Positions 45,934 to 55,398 are shown, counted from the stretch's first letter. The stretch is 64,000 nucleotides of DNA from Leuconostoc carnosum (GCF_014207505.1 NZ_JACHGL010000002.1:187066-251065); one strand, 5' to 3'. Numbers and translations are program-made. Notes: generated from the sequence alone by a model not told the origin.

Positions 45934-46484
45934 TGGCAGAACGTGAAATTGTGATAGATTCAGAAATTGTCTATGAAGGTCCCATATTTAGTATTGAGAC
46001 ACAGCAAGTGACTTTATATAATGGGCAGCAGGCAGGACGCGATATTGTTCGGCATGTACCAGCAATTGCTGTCATAGCATTTACCGATGATGACCATATT
46101 ATCGTCGAAAAACAGTATCGTGCGACAATTGGGGACTTTATTTTAGAAATTCCTGCTGGTAAGTTAGATGAGCGCGATTTTGATCAGCCTGAACATGCTG
46201 TAACCCGTGAATTGAACGAAGAATTGCGGATGACTGCTGGTTCAATTTCACGAGTTATGGGATTTTTTGAGACAGTTGGTTTTTCTGATGCGTATATGCA
46301 TATTTATGTTGCGCGTGATTTACAACCGGTCGCTGAAGCAGAACAGTTACCGCGTGACCTAGGGGAATCACTTGATTTAGTCACCATGTCATACGATGAA
46401 ATGAAGGCATTGTTTGATGCTGGTCAGTTAAATGACCAGAAGACAATTGTTGCATTCCTATATTGGTCATATTTGCGAGGTTAA
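45933..46484 (+). CDS. nudF: ADP-ribose pyrophosphatase (Nudix)
   Basis: A 183-residue Nudix hydrolase. The Nudix box AGKLDERDFDQPEHAVTREL continuing NEELRM keeps RE-x-x-EE but has an insertion and lacks the usual Gly. The N-terminal VRHVPAIAVIAF and downstream FFETVGFSDAYMHIYVA agree with NudF-type ADP-ribose hydrolases. Coupled to csp by a TAATG overlap; the next gene starts 1 nt after its stop. Confidence 0.88.
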   Translation: MAEREIVIDSEIVYEGPIFSIETQQVTLYNGQQAGRDIVRHVPAIAVIAFTDDDHIIVEKQYRATIGDFILEIPAGKLDERDFDQPEHAVTRELNEELRMTAGSISRVMGFFETVGFSDAYMHIYVARDLQPVAEAEQLPRDLGESLDLVTMSYDEMKALFDAGQLNDQKTIVAFLYWSYLRG

Positions 46485-46485
46485 T

Positions 46486-46794
46486 ATGTCTGAAGAATTA
46501 ACACGAAAATCAGCGCAAAAAGCGACTAAAAAAGCGCAAAAATTACGTGATAAAGAACGCCGTCAAGCCGAAAAGCTTTATGCAAAGGAACATCCGACAG
46601 AAGTTACGGTTGTAACACCAGAAACACGCGAGGAAATGCGCTTAACCCGAAAGGGGCGTTATGAACTCGGATCAAATGGTAAATTAACAGCAAATGGTAA
46701 ATCTAAACGGTTAACACATCGCTATAATTTAGCCATTGTGATTTTAGTATTTTTAATTATAGCTACATATGCATTCTTTTTTCTAGTGAACTAA
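46486..46794 (+). CDS. Small basic protein with one C-terminal membrane helix
   Basis: A 102-residue protein, function unknown. The first 80 residues are strongly basic and helical (KSAQKATKKAQKLRDKERRQ), followed by one transmembrane helix LAIVILVFLIIATYAFFFLV at the C-terminus (tail-anchored or single-pass). ATG 46486 has GCGAGG 5 nt before it; it is coupled to nudF. Similar small proteins sit before mtnN in lactic acid bacteria. Confidence 0.75.
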   Translation: MSEELTRKSAQKATKKAQKLRDKERRQAEKLYAKEHPTEVTVVTPETREEMRLTRKGRYELGSNGKLTANGKSKRLTHRYNLAIVILVFLIIATYAFFFLVN

Positions 46795-46876
46795 TAAAAA
46801 TTAGTGATTAGAAATTAAAGCTGTGTTTTAACATGTGAAAGGAATAAGCTTAAAATAGCTTGAAAGACTCAAAAAG

Positions 46877-47551
46877 ATGAAAATTGGAATTATTACGCCA
46901 ATGGCGGAAGAAAAAATAGCATTGATTGCTGCTTTAGAAAATAAGCGTACCAGGACACATGGTGGGGCAGAGATAACAGAGGGACAATATCGCGGTCATG
47001 ATGTGATACTTACTGAGTCAGGTATTGGTAAAGTAGCAGCAGCTTCGGCAACTACCGTAATGATTGATAATTTTCAACCAGATTTGATTGTTAATACTGG
47101 TTCGGCAGGTGCATTGGATCCAGATTTAAAAATTGGTGATGAAGTGATTGGGACACGTGTGGCATATTCAGATGTGGATGTTACCGTGTTTGGTTATGAA
47201 TTTGGTCAATTACCCAATAAGCCTTTATACTACGAAGCAGATGTAGCCGTTGTTCAAGCATTTGAAGCATTAACTAAAGTTAAAAAAGGACTTGTGGTCT
47301 CAGGTGACCAGTTTGTTCAAACAGAGGCACAGAAGCGCATTTTGGCACATTTCCCAGATGCTTTAGTGGCAGAAATGGAAGCTGCAGCTGTGGCACAAGT
47401 TGCTTATCAGTTTGGCACACCATTTATTATTTTAAGAGGTGTATCTGATTTGGCAGATGGTAATTCAGGTATTGTCTTTGACGATTATGTTGTCGAAGCA
47501 GGGAAAGCATCAGCTGCATTACTACTGTCATATCTTGACAGTCAGGAATGA
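46877..47551 (+). CDS. mtnN: 5'-methylthioadenosine/S-adenosylhomocysteine nucleosidase
   Basis: A 224-residue nucleosidase of the activated methyl cycle (also makes S-ribosylhomocysteine for LuxS). It has MKIGIITPMAEE, TESGIGKVAAA, NTGSAGAL, SGDQFV and EMEAAAVAQVAY with the catalytic Glu, and RGVSDLADG with the catalytic Asp. The SD AAAGGA lies 38 nt upstream with a 5-bp hairpin (AAGCT/AGCTT) between, a weaker example of the hairpin-leader pattern. Confidence 0.95.
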   Translation: MKIGIITPMAEEKIALIAALENKRTRTHGGAEITEGQYRGHDVILTESGIGKVAAASATTVMIDNFQPDLIVNTGSAGALDPDLKIGDEVIGTRVAYSDVDVTVFGYEFGQLPNKPLYYEADVAVVQAFEALTKVKKGLVVSGDQFVQTEAQKRILAHFPDALVAEMEAAAVAQVAYQFGTPFIILRGVSDLADGNSGIVFDDYVVEAGKASAALLLSYLDSQE

Positions 47552-47554
47552 TTG

Positions 47555-47574
47555 AGACCGCGAGAGCGGTCTTT
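47555..47574 (+). terminator. Weak intrinsic terminator of mtnN
   Basis: AGACCGC, GAGA loop, GCGGTCT, followed by an interrupted T-run (TTTCGTGTTTT). Confidence 0.65.
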
Positions 47575-47632
47575 CGTGTTTTATGTATTCCTGTGATAAG
47601 ATAAAAATAGATATAATTTTAAGGATTAAAAA

Positions 47633-48289
47633 ATGATTACAAGCTATAATTTAAAAGCACTTGGGGATGTATTGGTTATTATTTTAGGACCAAATGCCGA
47701 TGCGCAATATGTTACTACGCATGGTCAAGTGACACGTATTCAAGACAAAAAAACAAACAAGACAACAGGGTTCAATATTACTGGTGTTGGTCAGGCATTA
47801 GGCTTGACCGAACAGGCTGGGCAGATTTATTTAAACGAAGACCAAGTGACAACTCTAAATAACTTGATTAGAGCTGCTGACTTTGATTATGAATTGGTTG
47901 CGACAGCTTCAAAATTAGTTGTTGGACGTGTTGAAAGTATGGTATCACATCCTGATTCTGACCACCTGCACGTGACAACGACTGCAGTAGGTAACGGGGA
48001 AACATTGCAAATTGTGTCTGGTTCTCCAAACATGCGTGAAGGTATTAAAGTGGCTGTGGCGCAACCCGGCACAATGATGCCTTCAGGTGCATTAATTTGG
48101 GACGGGGCGCTTCGTGGTGTACCTTCCAGTGGGATGATTGTTTCAGGTAGAGAATTATACTTGCCTGAAGCACCCGATAAACCAGGCGCTTTAGTTTTGC
48201 CTGAAAATTTTGGTGAAGTGGGCGAACCATTTGATTTTATTAAAGCACAAACACTTTATACGGATGGTTTAGTGGATACAAACTATTAA
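47633..48289 (+). CDS. ytpR: YtpR family tRNA-binding domain protein
   Basis: A 218-residue protein with an N-terminal DUF4479-like domain and a C-terminal EMAP/tRNA-binding OB fold (residues about 93-205): VVGRVESMVSHPDSDHLHV, LQIVSGSPNMREG, VAVAQPGT, GVPSSGMIVSGREL. The fold matches the tRNA-binding domain of PheT and MetG. Its cellular role is not settled. SD AAGGA precedes the ATG; a 47-residue gene and murC follow directly. Confidence 0.9.
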   Translation: MITSYNLKALGDVLVIILGPNADAQYVTTHGQVTRIQDKKTNKTTGFNITGVGQALGLTEQAGQIYLNEDQVTTLNNLIRAADFDYELVATASKLVVGRVESMVSHPDSDHLHVTTTAVGNGETLQIVSGSPNMREGIKVAVAQPGTMMPSGALIWDGALRGVPSSGMIVSGRELYLPEAPDKPGALVLPENFGEVGEPFDFIKAQTLYTDGLVDTNY

Positions 48290-48290
48290 A

Positions 48291-48434
48291 ATGGTAACAA
48301 AAAATCAATTGCAAGATGCACCGCGAGTATATCGCACGCTAAATGATGAAAATGCGCAATATAAAAAATTAGTATTTGAACTGCGTAAGGGTGAGTTGCA
48401 ATATTTTACGTTTAAAATGGACAAGGAGAAATAA
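48291..48434 (+). CDS. Small conserved-looking protein between ytpR and murC
   Basis: A 47-residue reading frame starting MVTKNQLQDAPRVYRTLNDE and ending KMDKEK. It begins 1 nt after the ytpR stop and its TAA overlaps the murC ATG, so all three are tightly coupled. Charged, with a likely beta-strand pair near the end (GELQYFTFKM). No function known. The tight packing is the main support. Confidence 0.6.
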   Translation: MVTKNQLQDAPRVYRTLNDENAQYKKLVFELRKGELQYFTFKMDKEK

Positions 48435-49768
48435 TGGCCAAAACATATTACTTTATTGGTATTAAAGGTACAGGTATGGGGCCGTTGGCACAAATCTTAC
48501 ATGACCAAGGCAATACGGTTCTTGGTTCAGATATTGATACTTATACATATACACAAGCACCTTTAGAAGTTGCAGGCATTAAAATTTTATCTTTTGATTC
48601 GAAAAATGTTGATGCTCACAAGGAAGCTATTTTTGTGAGAGGAAATGCATTTACGGATGATCATATCGAGGTTGCTCGGGCCCTTGCGCTTGGTGTGACA
48701 ATGTTGTCATATCCGGATGCAGTCCAAGAACAAATTGCGCAGACAACTTCCATTGCTGTTGCGGGTGCGCATGGGAAAACATCAACGACTGGTTTACTAG
48801 CTCACGTGCTGAAAAACATAGCACCAACCTCTTATTTAATTGGTGATGGGACAGGACGTGGTGTTCCTAATTCACAATTTTTTGTTGTAGAGGCTGATGA
48901 GTATCGTCGTCATTTTAAGGACTATGCGCCTGATTATGCTATTTTGACTAATATTGATTTTGACCATCCAGATTACTATACAGGTATTGAAGATGTGACA
49001 AGCGCTTTTTCTGATTTTGCTAATCATGTCAAGAAAGCTATTTTTGCTTGGGGTGATGATGCACATTTACGTACACTTCAACCAAATGCCGACGTGTACT
49101 ATTATGGTACGAACGTTGAAAAAGATGATTTTGTGGCAACAAATATTCACAAATCAACACAAGGGTCACATTTTGATGTTGTTTTCCGTGGGGAGCAATT
49201 AGGTGAATTTGGTGTACCATTATTCGGGCAACATAGCATATTAAATGCTTTAGCTGTGATTGCTGTATCTTATATGGAACAAGTTGATTTGAACTTAATA
49301 CGTGAGTACCTAATGACTTATCAAGGGGTCAAGCGTCGGTTCAGTGAAAAACAAATTGCAGATATTACAGTCATTGATGATTATGCACACCACCCAACTG
49401 AAATTGATGCAACATTGGATGCGGCACGTCAAAAGTATCCAAATAAGCAAATTATTGCTATTTTCCAACCACATACTTATTCGCGGGTAATTGCTTATAA
49501 AGATGAATTTGCTAGAAGTTTAGAAGCTGCGGATAAAGTTTATTTAGTTAATATATTTGGATCGGCACGTGAAAAAAAGGGTAGCGTTACCTCAGCTGAA
49601 ATCGGGGCCGAAATTAGTAAATTTGGTGGTATCGTTGACGAAAACGATATGAGCCTACTAATGCCTTATGAAAATGCTGTCATGGTATTCATGGGGGCTG
49701 GTGATATTGAAAAATATGAATTTGCTTATGAAAAGTTGTTAGGGCAACTACGTACGGATTTGCAATAA
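48434..49768 (+). CDS. murC: UDP-N-acetylmuramate--L-alanine ligase
   Basis: A 444-residue Mur ligase adding L-alanine to UDP-MurNAc in the cytoplasm. It has the N-terminal GIKGTGMGPLAQIL Rossmann motif, the ATP loop GAHGKTSTTGLL, EADEYRRHF, the DHPDYY segment, DDYAHHPTEI and FQPHTYSR. The SD AAGGAGA lies in the end of the small upstream gene. A long hairpin follows at 49787. Confidence 0.96.
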   Translation: MAKTYYFIGIKGTGMGPLAQILHDQGNTVLGSDIDTYTYTQAPLEVAGIKILSFDSKNVDAHKEAIFVRGNAFTDDHIEVARALALGVTMLSYPDAVQEQIAQTTSIAVAGAHGKTSTTGLLAHVLKNIAPTSYLIGDGTGRGVPNSQFFVVEADEYRRHFKDYAPDYAILTNIDFDHPDYYTGIEDVTSAFSDFANHVKKAIFAWGDDAHLRTLQPNADVYYYGTNVEKDDFVATNIHKSTQGSHFDVVFRGEQLGEFGVPLFGQHSILNALAVIAVSYMEQVDLNLIREYLMTYQGVKRRFSEKQIADITVIDDYAHHPTEIDATLDAARQKYPNKQIIAIFQPHTYSRVIAYKDEFARSLEAADKVYLVNIFGSAREKKGSVTSAEIGAEISKFGGIVDENDMSLLMPYENAVMVFMGAGDIEKYEFAYEKLLGQLRTDLQ

Positions 49769-49786
49769 TTTTCTCTAGAAGCAGTC

Positions 49787-49830
49787 GTAATATTAAAAGA
49801 CAATACATTGTGTTGGCCTTTTAATATTAC
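49787..49830 (+). terminator. Hairpin downstream of murC
   Basis: GTAATATTAAAAG (49787-49799) and CTTTTAATATTAC (49818-49830) are perfectly complementary over 13 bp; the loop itself has a CAATAC/GTGTTG pairing. The following T-run is short, so termination strength is uncertain. Confidence 0.6.
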
Positions 49831-49835
49831 TTTAA

Positions 49836-49873
49836 TATCATTTCTGGTATAATAGAGATAACCAGAAATGATA
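49836..49873 (+). promoter_or_regulatory. 13-bp inverted repeat enclosing the -10 box of the next gene
   Basis: TATCATTTCTGGT (49836-49848) and ACCAGAAATGATA (49861-49873) are perfect inverted repeats separated by 12 bp. The spacer region contains TATAAT (49848-49853). RNA from this promoter would lack the left arm, so the repeat most likely acts as DNA, as an operator. Confidence 0.6.
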
Positions 49874-49907
49874 GCTGGGAGATAAAAGTAATTATGAGGA
49901 GACTCAA

Positions 49908-50621
49908 ATGGATAATTTTAATTTAAATGCCCGTCGTGATGTGACTGGTATGGATGAAGGTATGCGTGTATTTTTCAAGCAGACTTATTCATATATGGCA
50001 TTGGCTTTACTTGTTTCAGCAGTGACATCTGTTATTGTTAATCAATTCTTTTTAGCACAAGTGGCAGCACTGTTTACTAACTCAATTGGTGTGATTTCAC
50101 TGATTGGTGTGCAATTCTTGATTATGTTTATGATTGGACGTAACACTTTCAAAAATCCTGCGCGCGCGTTTGGGTTGCTAATGGCTTTTGCGATGGTTGA
50201 GGGTATAACTATAGGTATCTTACTAGCCATTTATAATTTTGGGTCTGTGGCATTAGCTTTTGCTTCAGCATCTGCTGTCTTTGGTGGTATGGCATTATAC
50301 GGTACCTTTACGAAGCGGTCACTCAGTGGCTTGCGCCCTATATTGTTTGGGTTGCTAATTGGTTTAGTGGTTGCCTCAGTGGTAAATGTCATTTTTTATA
50401 ATGGTATTGTCATGTTGTTGATTTCATGGGTTAGTGTGTTTGTTTTCGCACTTTATACCGCATATGATCACCAAACACTCAAAGCAATGTATACACAATC
50501 AGCTGGTATGGACACTCGCGGTTTGGCAGTTAATGGTGCTTTACGTTTATATCTTGACTTTATTAACTTGTTCTTCGCTTTGTTACGTATCTTTGGCGTA
50601 GCAGGTGGTTCAAGAGACTAA
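49908..50621 (+). CDS. Bax inhibitor-1/YccA family membrane protein
   Basis: A 237-residue protein with seven transmembrane helices of the BI-1/TMBIM family (YetJ-like, a pH-sensitive calcium leak channel in B. subtilis). It starts DVTGMDEGMRVFFKQTYSYM and has the C-terminal YTAYDHQTLKAMY with the conserved acidic residue and LYLDFINLFFALLRIFG. SD GAGGAGA. The promoter carries an operator-like inverted repeat. Confidence 0.92.
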   Translation: MDNFNLNARRDVTGMDEGMRVFFKQTYSYMALALLVSAVTSVIVNQFFLAQVAALFTNSIGVISLIGVQFLIMFMIGRNTFKNPARAFGLLMAFAMVEGITIGILLAIYNFGSVALAFASASAVFGGMALYGTFTKRSLSGLRPILFGLLIGLVVASVVNVIFYNGIVMLLISWVSVFVFALYTAYDHQTLKAMYTQSAGMDTRGLAVNGALRLYLDFINLFFALLRIFGVAGGSRD

Positions 50622-50638
50622 TTTTAAAGAAAATTAGG

Positions 50639-50661
50639 ACAGCCTTAGGGCTGTTTTTTTG
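50639..50661 (+). terminator. Intrinsic terminator of the BI-1 family gene
   Basis: ACAGCC (50639-50644) and GGCTGT (50649-50654) with a T-run to 50660. TACACT at 50663 is a possible -10 for polA. Confidence 0.8.
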
Positions 50662-50691
50662 TTACACTAGAAACAGGTAAAGGAAATAAAG

Positions 50692-53373
50692 ATGACAAAA
50701 AAACTACTTTTAATTGATGGCAATTCACTAGCGTTTCGTGCATTTTATGCGATGTATCAGCAACTCGATCGTATGATATCTCATAACGGATTACATACAA
50801 ATGCCTTGGTAGCATTTAATAACTTTTTAGACCAGATTGTTGATCCGATGCAACCTGATTTGGCACTCGTTGCTTGGGATGCAGGTTCTGGAAAAGACAC
50901 TTATCGTGGGCAACTATTTCCTGAATATAAAGATGGCCGTTCAAAAACACCATCAGAATTTAAAGAACAGTTTCCCTATTTACGTGAAATGGTTGCGCTT
51001 CATGGCTTAAGAAATTACGAAAAAATAGGGCTCGAGGCTGATGACATTATTGGAACGTATTCTCGTATGGGTGAGGCAGCTGGTTATTCAGTCACCATTA
51101 TCACTGGGGATCAGGATTTAATTCAGTTAGCAACGGATAACATTACTGTTAATGTGACTAAAAAAGGTGTCACAGAACTTGAACGCTATACACCAGCTTA
51201 CATCATGGAAAAGTATGGTTTGACACCACAGCAAATTATTGAGAAAAAAGCATTAACAGGTGATACATCAGATAATTATCCAGGTGTCACTAAAGTAGGT
51301 GAAAAAACTGCATTAAAATTGTTAGCGGAATACGAAAATATTGATAATTTGTATGCAAACATTGAAGACATGAAAAAGTCTAAGATGAAAGAAAATTTGA
51401 TCAATGATCGTGAATCTGCGTTTCGTGCTAGAAAATTAGCAACAATTAGTACAGATGCAACATTAGATTTGCCACTGCAAGAAATCGAGTATCGGGGCAT
51501 AGATTATGATAAGCTTGTACTTTTTTATCAAGATTTAGATTTTAAACAACAGTTAGCAAAAATTAAAGCATTACGAAAATCAGGGCAAATAGCCGGTGGT
51601 GATGAACAAAACGAAACTCAAGTTCATGTTGTGACATTGACTGACACTAATCTGCGAGCTGTGACCATGCTTGGCAAAAAAGTTGCTGTACATATTGAAA
51701 CCACTGGTGATAACTATCATATTGATGAGATGATTGGATTTGTGATAGGAAATCCAGAAGTCGGTTATTATGCTAGTCGTGATATGACACTGTTACAAAC
51801 AACAGAATTAAAGTCAATTATTGAAGATGAGAACGTTGTAAAAAATGTGTTTAATGTTAAAGCACAGTTGATCTTGTTTAAGCGTTTAGGTTTGCAACTA
51901 AAGGGCACCTATTTTGATTTTCTATTAGCTGCTTATTTATTGGATACGACGGATAATGATAATGAATTATCTACATTAGCCCAGCGCTTTGATGTTTATA
52001 TGTCATCTGATGATGAAATTTATGGTAAAGGTGCTAAATTTGCTGTACCAGATGATGAGGGACGTGTTTTGATGCATCTCGCACATAAAGCTGACACGTT
52101 AATGCAACTAGAATTACCTGCGTTGGCTGCGTTAAAAGCGCATGAGCAAATGCATCTTTATACTGAAATTGAGTTACCATTGGCGCACGTATTGGCTGAT
52201 ATGGAATACCAAGGTATTAGAATTAACCAAACGCGCCTATACGATATGGGTGTGGATTTGCAAGGACGTATTCATACTATAGAGGATGCCATTTATATTG
52301 AAGCCGGTGAAAAATTTAATATTAATTCACCCAAGCAGTTAGGTATTTTACTTTTTGAAAAGATGGGGCTTCCTGTCATTAAAAAAACAAAAACTGGTTA
52401 CTCCACTGCAGTTGATGTATTAGAAAAATTGGCGTCACAAGCACCGATTGTTGACCATATACTGCAATATCGCCAATTAGCTAAGTTGAAATCTACCTAC
52501 ATTGATGGCATGTTGTCTGTTGTTTATCCACAAGATAGTAAAATTCATACACGTTTCTTACAAACTTTAACCCAAACAGGGCGATTATCATCAGTAGACC
52601 CTAATTTACAAAACATTCCCATGCGAACAGAAGAAGGGCGTTTAATCCGAAAGGCATTCGTACCGAGTGAACCAAATTGGCAAATATTTGGCGCTGATTA
52701 TTCCCAAATTGAGTTACGCGTATTGGCTCACATCACTGGCGATAAAAACATGCAAAAGGCTTTCCTAAATGGTGAGGACATTCATGCTGAGACAGCTCGC
52801 GCTGTTTTTGGATTAGCTGATGATACACCGGTTGATGCTAACATGCGTCGTACAGCCAAGGCTGTTAATTTTGGTATTGTATATGGTATTTCTGACTTTG
52901 GGTTAGCTAACAACCTAGGTATTTCACGTGCTGAGGCAAAGCAATTTATAGACACTTATTTTAAAGAATTTCCGCAAATTCATGAATGGATGGATAAAAT
53001 TAAACAAAGTGCGCACGAGTTAGGATTTGTTGAAACAATCGCGAAACGACGTCGTTATTTACCAAATATACAATCAAAAAATTTTAATTTACGTAGTTTT
53101 GCTGAACGAACTGCGATGAATTCTCCAATTCAAGGTTCTGCTGCAGATATTATTAAAATTGCTATGATTAAAGTGAATAGCGCATTGAAAGAAAACAATT
53201 TGCAAGCACGTATGTTGTTACAAGTGCACGATGAATTAATCTTTGAAGCGCCATCAAATGAAATTAGTGAATTATCGGAATTGGTGACTAGTGTCATGGA
53301 TTCAGCTGTGTCACTGGATGTCCCAATGAAGGTTGATAATCATTATGGTGACACGTGGTATGATGCCAAGTAA
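50692..53373 (+). CDS. polA: DNA polymerase I
   Basis: An 893-residue family A polymerase. Residues 1-300 are the 5'-3' exonuclease (LLLIDGNSLAFRAFYA, GLEADDIIGT, TGDQDLIQL, TGDTSDNYPGV). The 3'-5' exonuclease region has lost its DxE carboxylates (VAVHIETTGD), as in other Firmicutes, so proofreading is absent. The polymerase domain shows motif A GADYSQIELRVLAHITGD, motif B RRTAKAVNFGIVYG and motif C QVHDELIFE. No cysteine is present. SD AAAGGAAA. Roles are Okazaki fragment processing and repair. Confidence 0.97.
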   Translation: MTKKLLLIDGNSLAFRAFYAMYQQLDRMISHNGLHTNALVAFNNFLDQIVDPMQPDLALVAWDAGSGKDTYRGQLFPEYKDGRSKTPSEFKEQFPYLREMVALHGLRNYEKIGLEADDIIGTYSRMGEAAGYSVTIITGDQDLIQLATDNITVNVTKKGVTELERYTPAYIMEKYGLTPQQIIEKKALTGDTSDNYPGVTKVGEKTALKLLAEYENIDNLYANIEDMKKSKMKENLINDRESAFRARKLATISTDATLDLPLQEIEYRGIDYDKLVLFYQDLDFKQQLAKIKALRKSGQIAGGDEQNETQVHVVTLTDTNLRAVTMLGKKVAVHIETTGDNYHIDEMIGFVIGNPEVGYYASRDMTLLQTTELKSIIEDENVVKNVFNVKAQLILFKRLGLQLKGTYFDFLLAAYLLDTTDNDNELSTLAQRFDVYMSSDDEIYGKGAKFAVPDDEGRVLMHLAHKADTLMQLELPALAALKAHEQMHLYTEIELPLAHVLADMEYQGIRINQTRLYDMGVDLQGRIHTIEDAIYIEAGEKFNINSPKQLGILLFEKMGLPVIKKTKTGYSTAVDVLEKLASQAPIVDHILQYRQLAKLKSTYIDGMLSVVYPQDSKIHTRFLQTLTQTGRLSSVDPNLQNIPMRTEEGRLIRKAFVPSEPNWQIFGADYSQIELRVLAHITGDKNMQKAFLNGEDIHAETARAVFGLADDTPVDANMRRTAKAVNFGIVYGISDFGLANNLGISRAEAKQFIDTYFKEFPQIHEWMDKIKQSAHELGFVETIAKRRRYLPNIQSKNFNLRSFAERTAMNSPIQGSAADIIKIAMIKVNSALKENNLQARMLLQVHDELIFEAPSNEISELSELVTSVMDSAVSLDVPMKVDNHYGDTWYDAK

Positions 53374-53400
53374 GTTATAGGATCATATTTATAAAATTGA

Positions 53401-53417
53401 TGTCAGGTTTCCTAACA
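53401..53417 (+). promoter_or_regulatory. GlnR box upstream of glnR
   Basis: TGTCAGGTTTCCTAACA matches the GlnR/TnrA consensus TGTNAN7TNACA exactly. It ends 5 bp before the -35 box, fitting autoregulation of glnR-glnA by GlnR. Confidence 0.82.
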
Positions 53418-53421
53418 CGTA

Positions 53422-53451
53422 TTTGCACAGTGCAAAAAAATCTATTACAAT
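53422..53451 (+). promoter_or_regulatory. glnR-glnA promoter with palindromic -35 region
   Basis: TTGCAC (53423-53428), 17-bp spacer, TACAAT (53446-53451). The -35 sits in a palindrome TTTGCAC-A-GTGCAAA (53422-53436). Confidence 0.78.
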
Positions 53452-53477
53452 ATAAGTATGTTAACGGAGGTTGTTCA

Positions 53478-53813
53478 ATGAGCGAACGTGAATTGAGAAG
53501 AAACTTAGCAATTTTACCCATTGGCACAGTACGTGAGCTTACCTTATTGTCGGATCGTCAGATCCGCTATTATGAGCAGAATGAGCTTATTATGCCAAAT
53601 CGTGGTGCAGGTGGTCAGCGCCGTTTTTCGTTAAATGACGTTGACCGTCTCCTAGAAATCAAGGATTTTCTAGATGCTGGTGATTCAATTAAAGATATTC
53701 AAGAAATATTTGCCAAACAACACCGTATAGCACTTGAAAAGCATGACTCCGAATTAGCGTTACGTCGATCATTGCAAAAAGAATTTGCACAAATTGGTCG
53801 ATTTGGACGCTAG
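53478..53813 (+). CDS. glnR: MerR-family nitrogen regulator GlnR
   Basis: A 111-residue MerR-type repressor. The winged helix has [20 protein letters not shown] followed by [20 protein letters not shown], then the C-terminal glutamine-synthetase-sensing tail. The ATG at 53478 follows CGGAGG 7 nt upstream; in-frame starts farther upstream overlap the promoter. It represses glnRA and ammonium-linked genes when feedback-inhibited GlnA is present. glnA follows after 52 nt. Confidence 0.94.
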   Translation: MSERELRRNLAILPIGTVRELTLLSDRQIRYYEQNELIMPNRGAGGQRRFSLNDVDRLLEIKDFLDAGDSIKDIQEIFAKQHRIALEKHDSELALRRSLQKEFAQIGRFGR

Positions 53814-53865
53814 TTTACAACGTATCATATTTATCATCGCATGTTGCATAGAAGAAAGGGAAACC

Positions 53866-55212
53866 ATGGCACGAAAATCATTTACCAAAGAAGAAATTAA
53901 ACAGCTCGTAGAAGATGAAAACGTGGAGTTTATTCGCGTAACATTTACTGATGTTTTGGGTGCAATTAAAAATGTTGAAGTACCAACATCACAATTGGAC
54001 AAAGTATTAGCTAACGATTTAATGTTTGATGGCTCATCAATTGAAGGATTTGTTCGTATTAATGAATCAGATATGTATTTATATCCTGATTTATCAACAT
54101 TTATGATTTTCCCATGGGCTACAGACAGCCATGGTGGTAAAGTAGCACGTTTGGTTGCTGATATCTATACTGCTGATCGTGAACCCTTTGCTGGTGATCC
54201 ACGACATGCCTTGCGTGAGGCATTAGCATCTGCTAGAAAAGCAGGGTTTACAGCATTCAATGTTGGGACTGAACCAGAGTTCTTTTTGTTCAAACTTGAT
54301 GAATTGGGTAATCCGACAACTGAGCTTAATGATCAAGGTGGTTATTTTGATTTGGCACCACTTGATAGAGGTGAGAATGTTCGTCGCGAAATCGTATTGA
54401 CGCTTGAAAAAATGGGATTTGAAATAGAAGCAGCTCATCACGAAGTCGCAGAAGGCCAACACGAAGTTGACTTTAAGTATGCTTCAGCACTTGAAGCTGC
54501 GGATAATATTCAAACATTTAAGTTGGTAGTTAAGACAATTGCACGTAAAAATGGATACTATGCAACATTTATGCCAAAACCAGTAGCTGGTATTAATGGA
54601 TCAGGAATGCACACTAACATGTCATTATTCCGTGATTCAGAAAATTCATTTGAAGATGTTTCTGATGAAATGGGATTGTCAAAGACTGCTTATAACTTCT
54701 TAGGTGGATTATTAGCTCATGCAACTGCAATAACTGCCTTGGCTAATCCAACGGTTAACTCATATAAGCGTTTAACGCCTGGATTTGAGGCACCTGTCTA
54801 TGTCGCTTGGTCAGCATCTAACCGTTCACCAATGGTACGTGTGCCTGCTTCACGTGGCAAGTCAACCCGATTGGAATTACGTTCTGTTGATCCAACTGCG
54901 AACCCATATACAACACTAGCAGCTATTTTGGTTGCCGGCTTGGATGGCATTAAAAATGAGTTAGAACCACTTGCTTCAGTTGACAAGAATATCTATTTGA
55001 TGGATGAAACTGAACGCGTTAAGGCTGGTATTACGGATTTGCCTGATACATTATTGGCAGCTGTTCGTGAGTTATCGGCCGACCAAACTGTTATTTCAGC
55101 AATTGGTACACACATTGCAGATAAATTTATTGAAGCTAAGAAAATTGAATACACATCATATCGTCAATACGTTTCAGAATGGGAAACAGATGCATATTTT
55201 GAAAATTATTGA
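53866..55212 (+). CDS. glnA: Glutamine synthetase, type I-alpha
   Basis: A 448-residue glutamine synthetase. Motifs are [19 protein letters not shown], the EPEFFLF metal-binding segment, [26 protein letters not shown] and RIPASRG-type [14 protein letters not shown]. The short length and absence of the adenylylation tyrosine loop place it in the GSI-alpha, GlnR-regulated type. ATG 53866 follows GAAAGGGA; the longer in-frame start at 53785 lies in glnR. A terminator is at 55233. Confidence 0.97.
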   Translation: MARKSFTKEEIKQLVEDENVEFIRVTFTDVLGAIKNVEVPTSQLDKVLANDLMFDGSSIEGFVRINESDMYLYPDLSTFMIFPWATDSHGGKVARLVADIYTADREPFAGDPRHALREALASARKAGFTAFNVGTEPEFFLFKLDELGNPTTELNDQGGYFDLAPLDRGENVRREIVLTLEKMGFEIEAAHHEVAEGQHEVDFKYASALEAADNIQTFKLVVKTIARKNGYYATFMPKPVAGINGSGMHTNMSLFRDSENSFEDVSDEMGLSKTAYNFLGGLLAHATAITALANPTVNSYKRLTPGFEAPVYVAWSASNRSPMVRVPASRGKSTRLELRSVDPTANPYTTLAAILVAGLDGIKNELEPLASVDKNIYLMDETERVKAGITDLPDTLLAAVRELSADQTVISAIGTHIADKFIEAKKIEYTSYRQYVSEWETDAYFENY

Positions 55213-55232
55213 TAATTAAACATTATATAACT

Positions 55233-55260
55233 GGTCACGGGTGAATGTCGTGGCTTTTTT
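55233..55260 (+). terminator. Intrinsic terminator of glnA
   Basis: GGTCACG and CGTGGCT pair with two G-U pairs and are followed by six T. Confidence 0.75.
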
Positions 55261-55398
55261 GTTTGTTTCGTATTGAAAACTGAAATAAGGTTGATGTTGT
55301 AATGATATTTTGTGTCAGTGCAAAATACTATAACTTATGTATGTTTTTTGTTATGATATAGGAAGTCGTTTTATTTGTCTGAGGAGTAGGCTATTAAC

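Noticed and set aside
49787-49873. Treating both inverted repeats after murC as one terminator complex
   Set aside because: The second repeat surrounds a -10 box and would not be fully transcribed from that promoter, so it is better read as an operator.
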